Shown here one piece after another: positions 25,801 to 37,361 of a DNA stretch of 64,000 nt; the first letter of the stretch is position 1; each line of letters begins with the position of its first letter. The DNA comes from Corbicula japonica (lineage: Eukaryota; Mollusca; Bivalvia; Venerida; Cyrenidae), in the NCBI GenBank assembly GCA_038501625.1, contig JAZAYU010000013.1, positions 3,720,001 through 3,784,000 of the forward strand. The letters are read 5' to 3'. The notes below the pieces were generated by a model that was not told the DNA's origin, did no database searches, and saw only the letters and a list, made by a program, of their open reading frames with translations. A program made the translations under genes and the position numbers.

Positions 25801-25944
25801 GCCCAAGATCATAAAACTAAATCTGGAGATCAGTCTCAAATCTCAAGCATCTGATTGGCTGAAATGGCCACCAGTCGCCATTTCAGCCAATCAGATCCTT
25901 GAGATCTGAGACTGATTCAAAACTTAGTTTTATGATCTTGGGCC
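25801..25944. mobile_element. Family C foldback element
   Basis: Well-preserved ends 'gcccaagatcataaaacta' and 'tagttttatgatcttgggc'. Both CCAAT boxes are intact. It lies 43 bp after a family A copy. Confidence 0.85.
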
Positions 25945-26574
25945 CAGAATTCACTGCATGCAAGAGAACATAACAAGACTCTATAGACACAGTCTGAGCT
26001 GGGTCTATACTTGAAGCAAATGTGACAAAATGCAGCTCAGTGCTTAAAAAGTTCAAATGAACTGACAGAAATCTGTCAATTGGTTTATATGTATAAAAAA
26101 ATTCAAAGGTAGCCATCCTTTTTCATGAAGGAATATTAAGCTGGAACAACTATAAAGTAATGTTCCTATGAAACATTCCGACGTCTTGCTGGATTTTTGA
26201 CGATAAACTTCATCTATCTCGGCCACGCTAGAAAAAGCTAATTCCTCATGAACACATAGTGTAAACAAGCCCCATCCCCTGGTGGCCATATAACTTCATG
26301 AAACATCAAGTAATGAATGAACAACTTTAGAAGTGGTCAATTCCAGGGCAAACTTAAATGGGTTAAATCTTTCCAGTGGTTGTGAGAAGAACTTGTTGAT
26401 CCCATGGTCATTTTTTAACAACTTTAGAAAGAGGTCAATGCCAGCATGCTCCAGACCAAATCTATCCAGCGAGTCCAGAATAAAGGTTGTTTTAAGTAAT
26501 TTGTTGCTGACAGAGGTCAGACACTGGACTATGGATGCTGAACAACAACCAACACAGTAGCTAATTATTAACCC

Positions 26575-26710
26575 ATGGCTCAGGAGGCTAAAATTGACCC
26601 TTAAGACTGGAGGTCAATCTTGACATTCTGATATATGATTGATCAGTTAAGGAATTAGGCTTAAAGTCAACCAATCAGCTGCTTGAAATTAGGTACTGAT
26701 CGTCAGTTTT
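26575..26710. mobile_element. Family C relic
   Basis: A strongly decayed foldback. Only 'gtcaaccaatcagctgcttg' in the right arm and the weakly paired ends 'ggctaaaattgac' / 'gtcagttttagg' remain. Confidence 0.35.
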
Positions 26711-27779
26711 AGGAATAAGGAATTATAATTAAGCCCAATTAGAAATTCTAATTAAGCTTATTTTGTGGAAAAAATATATACTTATAGACTAAAGTCTTGT
26801 CTGGTATGGTTTTCCATTATATCTTTTAAACGTGTGAAATCCAAAAATGCGGAATTTAAAACATTACTCAACTGATATTAATTTGTTATCGATGGAAAGA
26901 TTGCATTTATGTGCATTCAATGAAAAAAGGAATTTGGAATTTGAGTAAGCACTGTCGGTAGAGTAATGTGTTGGAAACTGGCATCCACAAAGTTCCATTC
27001 ATCCTACTGGACAAGACTTTACTCCATTAGCATACGTTTTGGCACTGAGAAAGGGGCCTTATTTTGGCCCCAAACTCTGGCTAAAACAAACACTGGAACA
27101 TTTACCACGGACTTGAGTCACATTCACTTGACTAATGCAGAATTATGTTTTCAGTGGGTTGAATTTTCAGGCAAAATGAAAGGGGAGGGAAAAATAAATA
27201 TAACAAAGCATAAATATTATGAAATTGTGTGAATGTTTTACCACTTGACACAGTCATTTGTTTTAGACAGCAGCCTAATTGATGCTTTACGTTCAGTAAA
27301 AAAATGTCAAAACATCGAAAGCATAAATAAAGAAATGAAATACACATAAAAGTTGTACAAATTCTTCTTATTTACACCACTACCTACGCTTTATTAATTG
27401 AGGTTTTAGCAACAGATGATAAATGAATAATATGCACCTGTCTCAACTGCATGTGCATAATCAATTCAATAACAGCTTTAATCACAGGTACTTTGAGTTG
27501 GTTTTATTAAAACAAGTGCATTTTTCCCACAGGTAGTAAAGACTACATTCAAAAGTTTTTAAAAACATTTTAACCAAAAATATTTCATGGGTTGGGCACA
27601 TAAATGCACTAAAATCTGCATACTAGCACTTAATAAACTCATGAAACAAAAAAATGTTTGTAAAACATGTATGCTTCCCCGACAGCTGTCAATAAGAAAA
27701 TTAAAAAATAGCAGTAGGTCACCATGTTAATGACCTTTCAACTGTTGACCTAACAAGTGATACTGTTCATACTTGTTAT

Positions 27780-28660
27780 GATCCAACAATCAACCTATCA
27801 AATTTGTGGACACTAGGTCCCTGTGCTCTCTATAAGACAGTTTTTTTTGGAAATAAAGGTCACTCTGACCTTGATATATGATCTAAAAATCAACAGGGGT
27901 CACACATTTTTCATGACTAACCAACCCAGGACCCCACATTCTTTAGGAATTTTATTAAAGAAGAGTTTTGCATTTAAGGTCACCACAACCTTGACCTTTA
28001 ACCTAACAAGAGACCTTAAAGACGGATGATGCTCCCTGAATGGGTACTTTGTCACAAAAACAGTTAGTTGCTAAACTATTAAGGTGAATATCAAAAGTGG
28101 TGTAGTGCTATAAAATCAGAGAATTTTAAAATCCAACTGTAAATAACAAAGTTATGGATAACATGATTTTGCTTCAAGGTCATGCTGTGACCTTGACCTT
28201 CAAGGTAGCAACCAAAATGTTGCCCGACATGCTGCCTTGATATGGTGATCGTTTCTGTGAAGAAAAAAATTCCGACTTCAAATAACAACGTTATGGGCTG
28301 GACTCGATGTTGCTACAAGGTCATGCTGTGACCTTGACCTTCAAGGTAGGGACCCAAATGTTGCGTTTGACACATTGTCTCAATATGGTGATCCTTTCTG
28401 AGAAATGCTTCTAAAATCCAATTTCAAATAACAAAGTTATGGGCCAGACATGATGTTGCTACAAGGTCATGCTGTGACCTTCACCTTCAGGGTAGCGACC
28501 CAAAAGTATGGTGATCATTTCTGTGAAATAATTTTAAAATCCGACTTCGAATAAAAAGCAATGGGCTCGACACCAATGCGGAACGTACGTAGGTACTGAC
28601 AGACAACCTGGAGACTATATTATGCTCCCCTGAATTTCTTTTCGGGAGCATAAAAATCAA
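27780..28660. repeat. 'aaggtcatgctgtgacc' tandem array, ~141-146 bp
   Basis: Three units start near 28175, 28316 and 28462. Each has 'caaggtcatgctgtgacctt', then 'aatgttgc', 'atatggtgatc' and 'taacaa(a/c)gttatgg'. A related leader (27780-28020) has 'ggtcactctgaccttgata'. The block ends with the inverted pair 'tatgctcccctgaa' / 'ttcgggagcata' (28620-28653). Non-coding. Confidence 0.65.
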
Positions 28661-28664
28661 TTTG

Positions 28665-28990
28665 GGCCGTCTGCCTGTCCAACATATCAAATTTGAGTAC
28701 ACTAGGCCCTAGTGTTCTCTAGTTATTGAAAATAAAAATTTGTTTGCTTTTAAGATCACCATGACTTGTCCTTGACTTGTTGGCCTCAAAATCAAATTGG
28801 GTCATTGGGTCATTTATTTACCAACCTTTCATGTTTGTGAAGAAAACAGCCCCAGCATTCACTAGTCATTAATCGAGTTTTTTTGCATTTAAGGTCACCA
28901 TGACCATGATCTCTGACATGCTGATCTATTATTCAATAGGGATCATCTTTTTTGTCATGGCAAATTTAAGCTTATAAGCAACTATATAAT
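28665..28990. repeat. Related 'ggtcaccatgac' repeat
   Basis: Repeats the order of the 27780-28020 leader: 'ccaacatatcaaatttg', 'acactaggccctagtgttct', 'aagatcaccatgact', 'gggtcat'. It then adds a further 'aaggtcaccatgacc' unit. Probably a second copy of the same repeat. Confidence 0.5.
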
Positions 28991-28996
28991 AATCAC

Positions 28997-29445
28997 TTAA
29001 CCCTTTACTCCACGTCTAAGGGTTTTATCCCATGTGCCAACAGTGTACATGTACAAATGTATCCAGATAAGCCTGGCAGACTTCCCAAAAGTTGAAAAGG
29101 AGTCAGACATTTGGTCAGACAAGATCATGTGAAATTATGTCTGACGGAAACAAATTCTGACAGACTGAAAAATGTTAAAAAGGTATAAGCAAGTATTACA
29201 AGTTCAAGTTTTTGTCTTACATTCTGTCTGATAACATAAGAAATCACATCTGACGGGCTAACATTTTACTGGACAGGTCCTTTGGTCTGGCAACTTTCAA
29301 GACGCCTGGCCTGGTACATCTACACTGTTTGCTAATGAATCAAAAAGTGACTAGTGTACATCGTGATAAGAAGGCAGAGATGTGCAGCCTGATCTAGGTC
29401 TTCACTGTTCACCCTTGGATAACAACCATATCCCATTAAGCATTT
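28997..29445 (+). mobile_element. Family A element split by family B
   Basis: Left part from 'ttaaccctttactccac', right part from 'ctggtacatctacactg' to 'ataacaaccatatcccatta'. A family B element at 29078-29303 interrupts it in the first hairpin. A is therefore older than this B insertion. Confidence 0.7.
29078..29303 (-). mobile_element. Family B MITE nested in family A
   Basis: The reverse complement of the 19525-19750 copy, 226 bp. Ends 'agacttcccaaaagttg' and 'caactttcaagac'. It is flanked by 'gcctggc' on both sides (29071-29077 and 29304-29310), a candidate 7-bp target-site duplication. Confidence 0.8.
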
Positions 29446-29732
29446 TGTTACTAAATAATATGTAAAGTAAAGATACAATCAAAATATGTGAGTTGTATGA
29501 ACATACAGGACAAATCAACAGGAACTTAAGAAGTTTACAAGGTAAACTTAACAAAAACAATTTAATATATGGACTGTCAATAAAAAATAGTTACCACTTG
29601 TACAGGATGTTTTTTAGAAACTGAAACAATTCAGCATGACTAAGAAGCACAGTTTGCACAAGGGATAAAAGCCGTAATATTATCTACAGAGTCAAGTGAT
29701 AATTCTGCAGTACCGAATCAACAGTCAGCAAA

Positions 29733-30128
29733 TTAACCCTTTACTCCATACATATTGTCCAACAATATTGACCTGGCACTCTTGCATTTGACCCTATAGT
29801 CGGCGAATTTCGTAAACGTTACGATCTTCTTTTAAATCGATATGTATGTATATAACCAGTTTATTCAATGACCTTTACGAAAATGAATGAAGTGCCAGGT
29901 CAATATTGTTGGACAATACACCTTTAATGTGTGGGTGACCAGTGCATATCCAGATGACCTGGTACATTCATGCTAACTAATCAGGATCTACACTAGTCAC
30001 TTCATGGTCAGAAATAACCAAATGACTCTTTAAGGTAACAGTGCAGATCCTGGTCAGATGGCTCAGATGTGCCTGCTTATCTTCATCTACACTTTATGCT
30101 CATGCAATAAAAGTAAAAGTAAAGGATA
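29733..30128 (+). mobile_element. Family A element split by a mariner-like MITE
   Basis: Left end 'ttaaccctttactccata'. The element resumes after the insert at 'cacctttaatgtgtgggtg'. It has the spacer 'ggtcagaaataaccaaatg' and a decayed right end. Confidence 0.75.
29755..29916. mobile_element. TA-flanked mariner-like MITE (162 bp)
   Basis: Perfect 26-bp terminal inverted repeats, 29755-29780 (starting ttgtccaacaatattgacct) and 29891-29916. Flanking TA dinucleotides at 29753-29754 and 29917-29918 fit a Tc1/mariner-type target duplication. Perfect ends and a clean insertion into family A suggest recent arrival. No coding capacity. Confidence 0.85.
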
Positions 30129-30796
30129 AAAAAAAATAACTCTGTATGCAGGGACTTGCATTAAATGCCAAGAATTTCAAAAAATAGTACCATATAAATC
30201 ATAAACTGTCAGATAATGTCCTGTAAAAACTTTGAAATCGGATCACACTAAACTACCTGGTTAAACCCAGAAAATATGCCTCAATGATGATAAAAAAAAT
30301 CCCAAAGAAAAAACATTTGGCAAAAAGCTGTTGTGTGTTTTGCATTACAGATTTTCATCAGGAATTTGTGATGAAACTGATAAGCGCCTGGCTGCCAATA
30401 ACTCACTATCAGAAGGTGAGAATAAACATTTCTGAAACAATATACTGAACATAGATTTACTGCAATTTTCTTTTTTTCTTGTTTCTGTACCATTAGCTTG
30501 TAGCATATTGAAGGTGTAAGAAGCTCTTTCCTGACTGACAGGTTTATAGATCTATGATGTATATCACAACACAAAATTCTGGTCCTGAATTAGAAGCAGG
30601 TTCAACATTGATGAAAATACTACAGATGGTACCAAATTGAATGGAATTTTGTCTCTAAGAGGTCCATTGTGTTTGCTGTACTGTAATAATTAATGTACTG
30701 TTTTTTAAATAAATAATCAACTTGCACAGTTTGTTTTTAATACATAATCATCTTGCACACTTTTTTAAATGTGTATATTGTCACAATGCTAGTGCA

Positions 30797-30928
30797 GGGC
30801 CCCAAGATCATAAAACTGAGATAGGAGATCAGTCTCATCTCTCAAGCATCTGATAGGCCGAAATGGTGACTAGTCAGATGGTTGAGATTTGAGACTGGTC
30901 TCCAGATTTAGTTTTTTGATCTTGGACA
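30797..30928. mobile_element. Family C element, shortened centre
   Basis: Ends 'cccaagatcataaaactgag' and 'agttttttgatcttgg'. The centre lacks one CCAAT segment (gatggttgagatttgag follows gactagtca directly). Confidence 0.75.
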
Positions 30929-31262
30929 CAACTCCTCCTGGACAGCCTGACATTTAACAATACATACAGAGCTTTATCATGAAAATATGGTACTAGTTAA
31001 ATGTTCAGATGGCATTTTGATGGCTCTGATGTAATGCCTTATAAGAATCTTCACTAGTCTGGTCTCTAATGCAATCAAAGGTGTATCAATTTAGTAAAGG
31101 GTTAGGAACACTGTTCATAACTTGTTTCAATTTCACAACAGACTTTCTGCAATAATATGGTCATTTCTTTTCTAAAGGATAGTGTTCACTCTAAACATTG
31201 CCTGTGTTGACTCAATATGGATCAAAACTTTTAAACTTTAAATTTGAAATGGCAATGAATTT

Positions 31263-31508
31263 TTAACCCTTTCCTCCATATATACACCTTCATTGCATGG
31301 GCAAACAGTGCCGATCCAGATCAGCCAGCACATCCATGCCATCTGATCAGGATCTGCACAGTTCACTTTTAGATTTATTCGGTTATTTCTGACCAAGATG
31401 AAACCAGTACTGATCTAGATCAGATAGCAGCTGATATCAGATGTGCCAGCTGATCTGGATCTACACTGCTCGCACATGCATACAACTTTTATATGGAGTC
31501 AAGTGTTA
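31263..31508 (-). mobile_element. Family A element
   Basis: Left end 'ttaaccctttcctccatata'; reversed spacer 'tattcggttatttctgacc'; worn right end 'tatatggagtcaagtgttaa'. It includes a small extra inverted segment near 31425. Confidence 0.8.
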
Positions 31509-31527
31509 ATCCACAAGTTTATGAAGC

Positions 31528-31695
31528 TGGGCCAAAAATCATAAAACTAAATCAGGAGACCAGTCTCAAATCTCAAGCATCTGATTGGCTGAAATGGTGA
31601 CCAGTCGCCATTTCAGCCAATCAGTCACCATTTCAGCCAATCAGATGCTTGAGATTTGAGACTGGTCTTCAAACTTAGTTTTATGATCTTGGACC
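31528..31695. mobile_element. Family C element with duplicated centre
   Basis: Longer than usual because 'ccatttcagccaatcag' occurs twice (31609-31625 and 31628-31644), giving three CCAAT boxes. Ends 'ccaaaaatcataaaactaaa' and 'agttttatgatcttggac'. Confidence 0.8.
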
Positions 31696-31994
31696 CTGTA
31701 CAGCGCAAGGAAGAATCTTCAATATCCTCAAATTTGACCTAATGGATCCAACACACAGCAACAATCAGTAAGGTGACTGACAAATTAAATATTAATAGAG
31801 GATATAATTAAGTGAATGGCTGGCATGCACTACATGATACATTTATTGCTGATTATTTTGGCAGATTACACTCCAGACCTTCCCAATAATGCAGAAACCT
31901 GCAATACATATTTATTAAGTAAATCAGAATTAACTTAGCCCATGAGAATTAATAGAATGTTTAACCTATTTCTGGCAAAATCTTTTATTCATCA

Positions 31995-32560
31995 ATAATT
32001 GGGATTATGCTGTCAATTGTGACCTTGACCTTTTGATTTTGCCATCACATCCAGGTTACACCAAGTTTCAACCAGATTGTCACAGTAATTGTATTTTGAT
32101 TGTCTGAGGATGTTTTATTAAACAGCTGTGTTATCCTTGGACACTTGTTCAATAAAAGTAAGTTTTTTTTCAGTAAAGGTCCATCAAATGTGACCTTCAC
32201 CTGCAGGTATATTGGCACCTCATGACCCTGACATCACAAGAAGTATCAACTGAAAGTTCAATGACTAAATATTAGGAAAAGGTAAATCTAAAGACAACAC
32301 TAGTACATAAAGGGGCAAATTTCTGTCAAATGTGAAACTGGCTAAAACATTAAATACCTCCACAGTCTTGATCCATGTCACAACAAAATATATTACAAGT
32401 CTTATTTTCTGAGGGTCCAAACAATTTAACCTAATATAATGAAATTTGACCTTTGGTTTGAAATTCTAATGGGATAAAATGTGCATTCCTAGGAATGTTA
32501 TAATTTTTAAGGGTCAAAACCCTTTTTTAAGGGTCAAATGGAACCCCTGCATTGCACTTA
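31995..32560. repeat. Diverged 'tgtgaccttgacctt' repeat
   Basis: Contains 'gtgaccttgaccttttg', 'caggttacaccaagtttcaa', 'atgtgaccttcacctgcagg' and 'tgaaatttgacctttgg'. It resembles the arrays at 28.2 kb but without clear periodicity. Confidence 0.35.
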
Positions 32561-32705
32561 TAGTGTGTTGCCTGTGTACTGGACTTTCTTTCAAAAGGCT
32601 AAATTTGTCACTATACATAATCAATCCTTACCCACCAGTCTCAGGTAATGACAATTAATATCTTGTGTCTGTCAACATACAAACAAGAACAGGAAGGTTT
32701 GACTG

Positions 32706-32771
32706 AATAGTGATCAGTGTAGACCCTGATAAAGACTGTACAAATGTGCTTGCTGATCTAGGTCTACAAAT
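32706..32771. mobile_element. Family A hairpin fragment
   Basis: 'gatcagtgtagaccctgata' followed by 'gctgatctaggtctaca', a single hairpin without element ends. Confidence 0.4.
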
Positions 32772-32933
32772 GTAATATACTTAGAAGTGCTTGAAGATGG
32801 CTGATAAAAAAATATTAAATTGGTTTATTTAATTTTTGAAGACAGATTTAGTTTATTTATATTTTGGTTTTGCGATACATAATTTTATAATTTCTTGAAG
32901 TCAAATTTAAATCAACATTAACTTTTCCAGATA

Positions 32934-33848
32934 CAGTCCACACTAGTGTCGAAGTCGTCGGGACAGTACATTTTAATTCGAGATATCTGAAGTTCGACAC
33001 ATCTGAATTGGCGCCAATGGATGAATATCGTACCTATATGTTTCTAAAGCTGACATGATTGTGAGTGCTAGTACTCGTTTATGAACATTTCAATGAATCA
33101 ATAAGTTTATCAAAACAGACCAGAAAAAAAAATATTAACTTGATTATATTTATTACATGTTAAAAAAACCATCATCATTTAGTTTCGGTGTTTGTGTTAC
33201 TTTTTAACATCCTCGTCTTCACTCTGAGAGTTAAAGTCGTATTTTTTTTATTACGTAAACTAATTAATATTCACCCCATAATCGTTAATTTGGAGCTAAT
33301 TTTTGTGCTTCTGACTCGACATCATCAGTCTTGTTGGGGGAGAATTGATTACGTTTGGATCATGTTTTTGCATTTGTTGTCCTAAACAGATGAACTCGTA
33401 TTTTATTGGCCTGGTTGTCACAATTGTCATGATTATTGTAATTTAAATTTTTTTTTTTGAAAACTGAAATTAATTGCATTTACAAATACGAATATTTTAC
33501 ATCCGGATGCATAAAATAAGCAAATATTTTACTGAACAGGTGATAATCGTTAATTATTATTAAATAATGGTATCTTGTTTGCCGACAAGTTTTCTCTTTG
33601 AAGAAGCCGCGCGCATTGTTCGACTGCGGCAAGTTTCACACTTCGACTTATCCGATGATTTTATATAGCATATTTTAGCCGACGGGTTTTAAATTTACTT
33701 CGACTTATGAAAACATTGTTTAAGTCGAATTCGAGTTAAGCGGCGTAATAATATATGTAATAAGAACACTTTTTGACGGGACCGTAAAATTAATTCGAGA
33801 TAACCGATGTTTCGACTTAAGCGAGTTTGACACAACGAGTGTGGACTG
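32934..33848. mobile_element. Pogo/Tigger-like non-autonomous element (915 bp)
   Basis: The ends 'cagtccacact' and 'agtgtggactg' are perfect inverted repeats, followed inward by related 'aattcgagatatctgaag' and 'cttaagtcgaaacatcgg' (minus) motifs. TA dinucleotides flank it (32932-32933, 33849-33850). The 'tcgcttaagtcgaa' style of terminus is typical of pogo/Tigger/jerky-type Tc1/mariner elements. The longest open frame, 65 residues at 33188-33385, shows no transposase motif. Its minus strand may hold a transposase remnant, unproven. Confidence 0.75.
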
Positions 33849-34242
33849 TATATTTGTGAGAAAAGAGTGAGTATCATGTAACCCTTTAAATTGTTAAGAT
33901 AAAAATTACGACTTGGTCTGAATGTGAAAATCTGAAGTTAAATGAAATTTCCCCATGAAACTCTTTTGAAACACTTGTTTCTACATGTACATGTATGCAA
34001 AACAGCTGCTGTCTTTCATGAATTCAAAGATTCATGAATTCAAAGACAAGTGCCTAGTTACAATGATTGTATCTCATAAGATTTTATCTTTGAACAAGAA
34101 CATCTCTTGTGTGCTATAAAACATTAATAATATCATTTGAGCATTTTTGCACTTGTTGAACAGAACTCAAATTTTGAATCTGTGTTTATTATAATTCATA
34201 TAAATTTTTATCTATAATAGAGCACTAAAATATGTTTTCAAA

Positions 34243-34446
34243 TAACTCTTTACTCCATAAATTTACATGTTTGCATCCAGTGTAGATCCAGATCAGCCCG
34301 CACATCTTTGCTGTCTGATCAAGATCTGCACTGGTCGCATCTTGGTCAAAAAATAACCTAATAAAATTATAAATCAAAAAGCGAACAGCGCAGATCCTGA
34401 TCAGATGGCACAGATGTGCTATAAAAGGTATATGTGGAGGAAAGGA
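34243..34446 (+). mobile_element. Family A element
   Basis: Left end 'aactctttactccataaatt', hairpin 1 intact, spacer followed by a short insertion, hairpin 2 truncated, right end 'tatatgtggaggaaagg'. Confidence 0.7.
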
Positions 34447-34991
34447 CAAAACTGCTTCAAATACAAAGCACAACCTAAACCATTTTCAGAAATATCAGTC
34501 GCCCTGTAATGCATTTGATGGTTTGGTTGCAAGCCAAAATCTAACTGAAATTGAAATTTATAGTATCAACCCTCATTCACTTTCAGAGGTGTGTGCTCAA
34601 TCTGACGCCCCTCTCCATATATAGTCAATATGTTGATGGCTTAAGTCAACTAATAATCACTTAAAGATAATACAATGCAACTTCCTGAACATCTATGTAA
34701 GTGATGCATGCAAAATTTCCTACAATAAAATTTAACATTGACACTGCTTTATTCAAATTAAGTTCAAGATCGCTATCATTAGTCTGAATTGCAGCGGGGG
34801 TGGACACATCTGTCAAATGTTAACTATATCACTTTAAATTCTGCCCTTTTGACATAAAGTTAACAGCTGATTAACAAAACATTATCAATGCTCCTATTGA
34901 CAGATAACAATATTTAATTAACCAACAATAACTTTTAAGTGTAAAAATTACATTTTGATAATTTTGATTAATTTATACCACAGGTGTTTCT

Positions 34992-35098
34992 TTTAACCCT
35001 TTACTCCATTATTCTTAAGAATTTATTTCTGACCAAGAAGCAACAAGTGTAGATCCAGATCAGATTGCATCAGATGTACCACTGGTTGCACATGTTAT
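34992..35098 (-). mobile_element. Family A element, internally deleted
   Basis: 'ttaaccctttactccatta' leads directly to the reversed spacer 'aatttatttctgaccaaga' and one hairpin half. The right end has gone. Confidence 0.6.
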
Positions 35099-35209
35099 AC
35101 AAGAAGACACCACAATGCTACAAAACCAGGTTTTCTTTTTAAATTTTAAGAGAAAAATGGACAAAACTATGACAAAATACAGTCAAGAGTTATGAAACTT
35201 GTCCTGATA

Positions 35210-35402
35210 CAGGGCTTTTTTTTACTGCCTGGGGAAGGGGCCCAGGTCCTATAATTTTGGGGAAAATAGCATTATTTTTTCTCTAAAGGGGAATGAAAAA
35301 ACCAGATGTAAGTTGCTTTTGGGGAAAACTGCATGATTTTGAAGAAATTTTCTGAAGGGAAGGCGTCCATATGGCCCCTACTAAAGAAGGAAAAACGCCC
35401 TG
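35210..35402. mobile_element. 'cagggcttttt' MITE, copy 1 (193 bp)
   Basis: Short inverted ends 'cagggcttttt' and 'aaaaacgccctg', flanked on both sides by 'tgata' (35205-35209 and 35403-35407), a candidate 5-bp target duplication. The interior has 'ggggaaggggcccaggtcc' and 'ggggaaaactgcatgatttt'. It matches copy 2 at 35738-35932. Confidence 0.8.
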
Positions 35403-35737
35403 TGATAATTGCTACTGTAATGTCAGACAACTATGTTAAGTTTTAAAGCCCTACCTTGATGAGGTTAGCAACACTATAAATATACAAGTTTACCATCCTG
35501 TGCCTTTTCAAATTGTAAACTAAGCTTGATGAATCCTAACACTGAGAAAACAATCTGATGGTTATTTTGCTTGTTAAGACTTTTAGCTCTTTCTGCTCTA
35601 AGTAACACTCCCAGGCTGTTCCTGAGAATCCATGACCATTGCCTATTTTACTGATGAAACAATACTTTTGAATTGCTGTTGCTGCTTTCGGTTACCCCAC
35701 CTGCCTACAAGGCATCTAGTTGACCCAGATGCTACAT

Positions 35738-35932
35738 CAGGGCTTTTTGTCAATGCCCGGGGAAGGGGCCCATGCCCTATAATTTTGAGGAAATAGCACT
35801 ATTTCTTCTCTAAAGGGGAATGAAAACACCTGATGTGAAGTTACTCTTGGGGAAAACTGCATGATTTTAAAGAAATTTTCTGAGGGGAAGACACCCTTAA
35901 CGACCCCTGCTAAAGAAGGAAAAAAAGCCCTG
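35738..35932. mobile_element. 'cagggcttttt' MITE, copy 2 (195 bp)
   Basis: Same orientation and interior as copy 1, with ends 'cagggctttttgtc' and 'aaaaaaagccctg'. Flanks are 'tacat' and 'tacaa', an imperfect target duplication. The short open frame across it is a repeat artefact. Confidence 0.8.
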
Positions 35933-36082
35933 TACAAAATGCAATAAAATTAAGTCAGATAATTTCTGATCACTTCTCTGGTCCAGTGTGAACAGGAAAA
36001 TCGCAGGAAGAACAATTGTGACTGGTTTCTCTTCTTAAAAAATCACTGAGAAGTTTATTTAGTGTTACATCATTACTGATCA

Positions 36083-36253
36083 GTAACTCTTTACACCATG
36101 GCATATGGCTGTTATCCATGTGTGGAAAGTGTAGAATCTGATCCACATCCATCATCCATACAATCTGATAAGGATCTACACTGTTGGCTTTTTGATTCAT
36201 GAGGTTATTTCTGAATAAGAAGCAAACAGTGTAGATCCTGATCAGATGGCACA
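36083..36253 (-). mobile_element. Family A element, decayed
   Basis: Left end 'aactctttacaccatggca'; reversed spacer 'catgaggttatttctgaata'; hairpin modules worn; right end missing after 'gatcagatggcacac'. Confidence 0.6.
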
Positions 36254-37092
36254 CATTTTGGTGTCAGGAAAATCCTGTTTTCAGCAGTAAATTTGCTGAA
36301 ATCACAGATGAACAAAGTTTCATACCGAAGTTATTCTTTTCCTTATTGATCACGGAACCTGTAGCTTAACTTGTGCAGCAGTAACTGAAAAGCTTCTCAA
36401 AAACTAGGCTGTTGAAATGACATTATTCTGCTATCACAGCATATTTTCTTTTGGAAAGTGGTATTACCTTAGAACCATTCACCTGAGGCTTCTGGTCTCC
36501 TCCAGCTCCAAAACATTGCATGGGCTCATTAATATCTAGGCTACACATTCACGGATCACCCAGCTGGTTCCACTTTGAACTAAATCTTATAGATGACAAG
36601 GGAAGAGACAAATTCTGTAGTCCACTAAGGACTGATATGGTTGCACAAAAGTTTGACAATAGGTTTTCATGTATTTACCAAGAATAATTTAGGAAAGGGG
36701 TAATTTAGGCCACATGAGTGATAAAGATTGTTATGGTATGACACAGTTTTATAATAGGGAAGTGACAGGGTCTAATAGGGAACATTAGGTGTCAGGGTGT
36801 GTGCAATGCGATGAACAAATGATTTAAATAAGAGTTATTATGAATAAGAATGGTTTGATATAGAATAGTATGACTGACTCTTGACATTGACAACATAGGG
36901 ATACGATGTTCCTGATCAAAACAACATCAGTGCTGTAGTCATCTATGAAATTTAGAAAGAAACATGTTCACTTAGCAATCACTGTGTTCATTGCCAGTGT
37001 CAAGTTTTCTTTTCTTTACATTTGGATCTAACGAACATTACTGTTGGACATAGGACTAATCACTGAGGTGATGTGCTGGATTTGTTACTCAC

Positions 37093-37169
37093 CTAATTTC
37101 TGATTAAAGATCTTATCGAATGTTACTTCGCCCATCTTCATCAGATGTTTGTGCATAACACTTCTGACA
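37093..37169 (-). CDS. GRK2: GRK2/3-type receptor kinase, exon 2 (residues 38-63)
   Basis: The exon has 77 bp. Its first base completes a serine codon split from exon 1, and its last base begins a glycine codon completed by exon 3. The acceptor reads 'gtttcag' and the donor is TTAG|gtgagt. The peptide is VRSVMHKHLMKMGEVTFDKI followed by FNQKL. Recalled human GRK2 has [20 protein letters not shown] and FSQKL. This is the start of the RGS-homology domain. The intron to exon 1 is only 192 bp, against more than 12 kb for the next two. Confidence 0.93.
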
Positions 37170-37361
37170 CTGAAACAATAAAGGACAAAATTGCCATCGT
37201 GTTTTGTACAGCATGGTCAGAAGAAATGAATAAACCCGATATACAACAGTTAATGAACCGGTGCGATGGTAAAATACTCCCTTAAAATTAACAATATATT
37301 TCAGCGAAATGTCTTTAATTATACCCTTGAAACAACCGCGAAAATGCATTGTATCCATTAC

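Larger units (their letters stand above)
20977..37092 (-). other. GRK2/3 intron 2 (16.1 kb)
   Basis: The donor TTAG|gtgagt lies just below exon 2 and the acceptor is attttcag above exon 3. It is filled with families A, B and C, a mariner-like MITE, a pogo-like element, a pair of 'cagggctttt' MITEs and 'ggtcaccatgacc' repeats. I see no nested gene. Stretches 21000-22097, 25945-26570, 26711-27780 and 36260-37090 look unique and non-coding. Confidence 0.8.

Noticed and set aside
33188..33385. 65-residue open frame inside the pogo-like element as a transposase
   Set aside because: Hydrophobic low-complexity peptide without DDE or helix-turn-helix motifs.
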